Assembly: GCF_011386835.1 (NCBI RefSeq)
Contig: NC_088804.1
Coordinates: forward strand, 35,761,549 to 35,825,548
Length of the DNA stretch: 64,000 nucleotides
From: Chrysemys picta bellii
Taxonomy: Eukaryota; Chordata; Testudines; Emydidae
Reading direction: 5' to 3'
Made by a program: the position numbers and the translations under genes. Numbering within the stretch: position 1 is the first letter of the stretch; each line of letters starts with the position of its first letter. Below, piece by piece: positions 59,619-64,000 of this stretch. Below the pieces are notes generated by a model. The model did no database searches and had not been told where the DNA came from. It was given only the letters and a program-made list of their open reading frames with translations.

Positions 59619-60599
59619 CCAGAGCATGGTTGGGAAATACTGATGAGACCTTGCAAGAAAGAACACATGAATACTGTGGCTGGTTCCAGGGCTGTCAACC
59701 TGGCAACATATTCATTTCACAAAGAAAAGCTGCACCTTTTCATAATAGATATTTCAAACATAACAGAGTACAATTTCTTAGCAACAAAAACCTAGTGTCT
59801 GGTGCTCCTGAAACGAGCCCATTGACTGGAGGTGATATGCTATCAGGTGCTCATGGGCCATAGTGCTTCATTAAGAGGTATCTCTCAAAGAAAACGTAAG
59901 TGTCCCTGTGGTATTTTTGACAACAATGCAGTATTTTTGTTATTTCTGTTGAGGAACACTGATCCAAGCCTGCCGTATATTGATTTTTACTAGGATTTCC
60001 CTCCCCCCACCACCCTTGTGCATGCAGTAAATAAGACTGAATCTTACACACACAAAATATGTGGAATAGGTATGTCCTGACTATAGAACAGATGTTTCCA
60101 TGAATAGGATCTCAAGGAGTCTCGTAGCTTGTTTTAGTAAGACCTGCTTTCATTCACTTTGAAAAAAGAGTATGTGTATGTGTGTCATGCTGTAGCAACC
60201 TGTTTGAGCTAATATTAGAGAACTTTAAATATACTCAAGGAAAGTTTTACATGTCTCGTGCCGCCATTTGTGTGGTCTCTTCTTTACATTGTTGCGATTG
60301 GGAAGATAGTATTGAAAAATACAGATGAGGTCAACTCCTGCATCCCTCTGCACACACATCTCCCATTTAAAAGCCAGAGTTTGCCACATTTCCTCTCATT
60401 GAGAAGCCTCTTACTGGTTGAACAGTTTCATTCAAATCAGTGGAAGTTTGTCACTAAGAAAGGTACTAATGAACCCATATAGAGGGGGCTTTCCGAATCT
60501 GGCCTTGTGTCAGTTAGGCATTCACATGTCCTTTCTACAGGACTGAGATCAGGGTATGATGATACTGAGTCTGTATGATGATTGACTTTTTAAAGAAGA
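59619..60599. other. Intron, no recognised feature
   Basis: Plain intron. Confidence 0.5.
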
Positions 60600-60705
60600 T
60601 AAGAGAAAATGTATAAGAGATTGTGACCTGTCTAAGACCAAACAGCATGTCAATGGCAGAGTTTCATGAAGAACTCAAGTTCTGACTCTCAGACCCCTGG
60701 GTCAC
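60600..60705 (-). repeat. MIR-like SINE fragment
   Basis: gtgacctgtctaagaccaaa, cagcatgtcaatggcagagt and actcaagttctgactctcag follow the reverse complement of the MIR core. Heavily diverged. Confidence 0.5.
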
Positions 60706-60719
60706 AGTTTGAGGGTAAC

Positions 60720-61300
60720 TGCACCTGAACGAACACACACACACACACTCCTCTGTCCCGAGGTCCGCTCCAGGAGTTCCCAGTCATATCTATAGCCGCC
60801 ATCTGTCTCAGGGCAGGGACCCATATCCCTCTCCCTTATGACTGGGGTATTTAAGGCTGCACAGCTCCCTGCCTTGTACATGATACCCCCCGCAAGCCAG
60901 TCTGCCTAATGGCCAACACCTGTGCGTTGCTTTCTCACTGAGAGTTCTGAACAGTGTCTTGTCAGCAGTTACAATTTACCCCACAGCTCTTTCTAAGCGA
61001 GCACATTTATTCTTAAGGCAAAAACATATGAAAAACAATAAAAGTTCTTATACACATGACAAAAGCTTACCAGAGATCACCCATCAGTCTTATGGTCCTC
61101 AGTATGCCAAGGTCTTCCACATCCCTTCCACAGGGGTTGGGGCTCCCCTTGGACAGAAGGTCCATTTTCTGGATCACAAAGAAGGCCCTATGTCAGTTCA
61201 AGCTCAGCTTTTTATACCAACAACTCTTTCTTTGTCTGAGTCTCTGGAAAACCTTGATGGAAAACGGGTGATGCTTCTTCAGAGTTGTTTACAATCCCCA
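60720..61300 (-). mobile_element. Probable solo LTR with flanking gggtaac repeats
   Basis: A 581-bp unit with TG...CA ends. It is flanked by identical gggtaac at 60713-60719 and 61301-61307, which is longer than the usual 4-6 bp, so the true ends may sit a base or two away. On the minus strand a TATA-like gtataaaaagc lies near 61215 and an AATAAA near 61008, spaced as in an LTR (U3, R, U5). A short (CA)n lies at 60735-60750. No internal viral gene is present. The open frames at 60959-61306 on the + strand are antisense to the LTR and carry no domain. Confidence 0.65.
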
Positions 61301-61307
61301 GGGTAAC

Positions 61308-62339
61308 CATCCCTACTGTTTTTAGTTCCTGTAGGAGCTGTGGCAAGCCTCGCCCAGGGAATAGAATACTATCATGGATAAACCATTCACAAATTTAATA
61401 CAATGGTCCCCAGAGATACTGCATGGGATTGCAATATCTTTCATAGCCTACATGACCACTAGACCATACAGTCTCACTACAATAAGAACCTAATCTAAAA
61501 TCTATTGAAATCATTGGAAAGAATCCCAAAGACTTTTGATGGTTTTGGATCAAATCCTTACTGCGGTGAGACAGGATGGTCTAGCAGTCATACAGACTCC
61601 CGTAATAGGTTTCCATTGACTTCAGTGGTCTTTGGATTAGGTCCTAAGTATATAGAGATATTTATTAAGGAAGGAGCAGGGAGTGTTGGTCTTAACCTTG
61701 AATGTCTTTGGTTTTTCACTCTGTCATAACCGTAAAGATCTAAAAACAGTTTTTTGCATACGAATCATTTAATTTTTTTCCAGGTGAGATGGAATTGAAA
61801 AATTCATGTCATGGTTAATCAGTTACTTACTATTTTACTGTCTGATTTCATCGGAATATTTGAATAGACATAAACCTTGATGCAGTTTGGTTTCTAGAAC
61901 AAACACGAATAGTTATCCTGTGCATTGAAAATGCCAATCAATCATGATTTTTTCAATCATATTTGACTAATTAGGTAATAATGCTTGATATGGTGGTTGT
62001 TACTGGTAGATAATGGATTGCATTAGTAATTAAGTATCCCCAGTGAACTGAGAGCGCTAAACAAACAGGAGAGCCAATTGTTAAGGAGTAATGAGTGCTG
62101 CACTAGATGTTATAGTTATTGCAGCAATAATTATCACACACTGATACATTTATTATTTGAAGAACCATATTCACAGAAAGCATTCTCTACATGGATAATC
62201 GCTGAATTTAGGCAGGCAGGCAGTGTTTGTTGTCTATGAAAATTCCATACTTCCTGCTCACTAAACCCAGAACAGCCCATAGTTGTTGACAATGGCACTA
62301 ATACTGGATGTAGGATATTCAGGTTCAATGCCTGTTCTG
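61308..62339. other. Intron; conserved-element candidate 61.95-62.15 kb
   Basis: Plain intron. Diverged pieces of the short palindrome family lie at 61498-61640 (tctattgaaatcattgg, ccattgacttcagtggtc). 61950-62150 is AT-rich and repeat-free. Confidence 0.45.
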
Positions 62340-62425
62340 CTTAATTCAGAAGAGGGACTTGAACCCAGATGCCCTACTCTCCAGGTCAGTAGCCTAACCA
62401 GTAGACTATATAGTCAATCTCTCTC
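62340..62425 (-). repeat. tRNA-like module, copy 1
   Basis: On the minus strand an A-box/D-loop-like tctactggttaggctac is followed at normal tRNA distance by a perfect B-box-type gggttcaagtccc. It resembles tRNA-derived SINE heads. It does not close a tRNA cloverleaf, so it is not a functional tRNA gene. Confidence 0.65.
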
Positions 62426-62494
62426 ACTTAATTTCTATTGTTAATTTAATACTAATTAGGCCAGAAAGATAGACTGCCAAATCAAGCAGAGAAG

Positions 62495-62575
62495 GCACTT
62501 GAGCCTGGATCTCCCATATTACTTGCGAGTGCCCTAACCACCAGTCTGTTATCTATTCTGGGACTCTTTTTCTTT
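62495..62575 (-). repeat. tRNA-like module, copy 2
   Basis: Minus strand: ctggtggttagggcactc, then ggctcaagtgcc. It is the same layout and orientation as the module at 62340-62425, about 150 bp away. The neighbouring 62580-62735 is filled with gaaaatttt-type sequence similar to 56.1-56.6 kb, so the two probably form one composite repeat. Confidence 0.62.
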
Positions 62576-62579
62576 TTCT

Positions 62580-62735
62580 CTGACCAAAAATTTCATCCTG
62601 GACCCGAGCAAAATCTTCCCAATGAAAATTTTGTCAAAACCAATGCATTTCTGCAAAATGTTTCATTTTTCACAAATCTTCATTTTCCAATGAAGAAACA
62701 TTTAGTCAAAATTTCATGACCAACTCTGGTTTGGA
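62580..62735. repeat. AT-rich tail of composite repeat
   Basis: atgaaaattttgtcaaaacc, aaatgtttcatttttcac and gtcaaaatttcatgacca alternate in both orientations. It resembles 56130-56600 and adjoins the tRNA-like modules. Confidence 0.55.
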
Positions 62736-62818
62736 GTGTATTGGAGTGGGACTGAAGATTTCTGTGTATGATAGATGGGTCACTAGCAAATTATAGTAAG
62801 TCTAATGTTTGTAGATTA

Positions 62819-62886
62819 AAGATCCTGGCCATGCCGAAGTCAAAGGGAGTTTTGCCATTGACTTTAATGGGGCCAAGATTTCAGCC
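62819..62886. repeat. ~70-bp palindrome copy, best-preserved centre
   Basis: aagatcctggccatgccgaa and ggggccaagatttcagcc around caaagggagttttgccattg. A member of the short palindrome family. Confidence 0.78.
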
Positions 62887-62901
62887 ATTGTTTGTGTCTT
62901 A

Positions 62902-63198
62902 GGCTAGATCTACACTACGGGGGGGGGGGTCGACCTAAGATACACAACTTCAGCTATGTGAATAGCGTAGTTGAAGTTGCGTATTTTAGGTCAACTTACC
63001 TGGCTGTGAGGACGGCGGCGAGTCAACCGCTGCCGCTCCATCATCGACTCCGCTTCCGCCTCTTGCCGTGGTGGATTTCCAGAGTCGACGGCAGAATGAT
63101 CAGGGATCGATTTTATCGCGTCTTCACTAGACGTGATAAGTCGATCCCCGATAGATGGATTGCTACCCGCCGATCCAGCGGGTAGTGAAGACGTGCCC
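62902..63198. mobile_element. Harbinger-like MITE with TTA target duplication
   Basis: The ends ggctagatctacactac and (complement) gggcacgtcttcactac are inverted repeats. TTA flanks both sides (62899-62901 and 63199-63201), matching the 3-bp TWA targets of PIF/Harbinger elements. Inside are at least two further hairpins: ggtcgacctaag pairs with ttaggtcaac, and gggatcgattttatcgcg pairs with cacgtgataagtcgatcccc-like sequence. It is rich in CG. A G-run lies at 62919-62929. The + strand open frame across it (62892-63185) is not a gene. Confidence 0.8.
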
Positions 63199-63201
63199 TT
63201 A

Positions 63202-64000
63202 CCTGTTAATTTCCTTCCTTTATTTTGAGAGATTTCCTTAATGGGATTTGCACTTCAGCAACTTTGACTCTTTTTTTAACAAAGTTCTCTGTGTGGTGTT
63301 GTCAAATAAATCAACTCATATTAAACAGACCAGAAATTCAACCAAATTTGGGGTGAGAGGACACTTCAGCACTACCGAAGAGCCTATACCTCGGAGATGA
63401 AGAAAACTACAGTACCTTTGTTCTGTTAACTCAACAAGAGGACAAAGATAGGGAAATTGAAATTGCCCATATTCGATTATGGCCAAGACATCAGGGCAGA
63501 TGATCCCTGCCTTTAATGGGATCTTTAATGATGACAAATGAACAGAAAGTTACTTTGCATCTCCACTAGGAGGTATGAGCCCCCAAAACACACTGCCTTA
63601 TAACACAGCGCTGGTGCATAGTTTCGTTTTTGATTCAAAGAAGAGAGTTCCATTTGCTGAGTCACCAGTATCTCTTCTCACAGTGGCCTTTTTTTCCCTT
63701 TGAATGTTTCCATTCAGGGGCCACTCAAGCCTGAATGCTGCTTTTCTTTGGAAATTTGAAGAAATTGGAGCCTGAGGTGGTATACCTCCAGGCTGCTTTC
63801 ATGGAGCTGTAGTTTAAAGGTCTAGGCAAACCTGCCTGACAGTCTGAAGTCTATATCAATGATAGTGGTGGTGGTTAGGGACCCAAAGTGTTTCCTTCTT
63901 TCTGTCAGCATCACTTCCATTTAATCTGAATTTCTCTTTAGCCTGCAAATTTTCAACCAGGTGCTTCTTTTCTTTCAGGCAGTTACTATGATACCTGGAA
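63202..64000. other. Intron to the window end, no recognised gene
   Basis: Plain AT-rich intron. The pyrimidine-rich run with tttcag at 63973-63978 is not convincing as the next cadherin acceptor. Confidence 0.5.

Noticed and set aside
62340..62575. Functional tRNA genes on the minus strand
   Set aside because: A- and B-boxes are recognisable, but the acceptor and anticodon stems do not pair and no CCA-adjacent stem is present. SINE heads are more likely.
63973..64000. Possible next CDH13 exon starting after tttctttcag
   Set aside because: The following codons do not resemble the expected next EC1 segment (LFVET-type). Only 22 bases are visible, and pyrimidine-rich AG sites are common in introns.

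Overview
The window is vertebrate nuclear DNA: AT-rich, intron-dominated, and crowded with decayed transposable elements. Only one segment is convincingly host protein-coding, a 153-bp internal exon on the + strand at 16693-16845. Its 51-residue translation matches the first extracellular cadherin repeat (EC1) of T-cadherin (CDH13, H-cadherin). It has an AG acceptor, a GTGAG donor and a good branch-point sequence. The remaining roughly 63.8 kb reads as the two flanking introns. This fits CDH13, which is known for introns of tens to hundreds of kilobases.

The repeat content suggests a non-avian sauropsid, most likely a turtle. It includes CR1 LINEs with the typical tatgattctatga 3' end, an L2-like LINE, a DIRS-type tyrosine-recombinase retrotransposon (rare or absent in birds and mammals), old MIR-type SINEs, GC-rich foldback hAT elements, PIF/Harbinger-like MITEs and LTR solo elements. 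The species inference rests on general knowledge of these families, not on a database search.

Layout: 1-16692 is the upstream intron, with a hAT relic (2.1 kb), a foldback MITE (5.9 kb), a hAT foldback (6.3 kb), an LTR-like GC-rich block (7.6-8.2 kb), an antisense non-LTR reverse-transcriptase relic (9.2-9.8 kb), a MIR (11.6 kb) and a 1.9-kb CR1 with a nested hAT (12.0-13.9 kb). The exon lies at 16.69-16.85 kb, bracketed by two copies of a ~100-bp direct repeat. Downstream come a gutted DIRS element with a nested CR1 tail (17.9-20.0 kb), several foldback elements (23.6, 27.2, 29.0-30.1, 34.5, 50.7 kb), an LTR-like element and antisense CR1 (31.1-32.1 kb), a cruciform-prone TG/TA block (36.9-37.3 kb), a clean solo LTR (40.95-41.57 kb), an L2-like LINE (44.6-45.6 kb), duplicated tRNA-like SINE units (48.2-48.6 kb), two CpG-rich hAT foldbacks (51.1 and 59.4 kb), a second solo-LTR-like element (60.7-61.3 kb), tRNA-like modules (62.3-62.6 kb) and a Harbinger-like MITE (62.9-63.2 kb).

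I found no tRNA or rRNA gene, no CRISPR array, no operon and no sign of an unknown multi-gene system. The long open frames are either transposon remnants or artefacts of low-complexity sequence. The most informative observations concern transposon archaeology and secondary-structure-forming DNA, plus a few repeat-free intronic stretches that could hold regulatory elements. That last point is inference.
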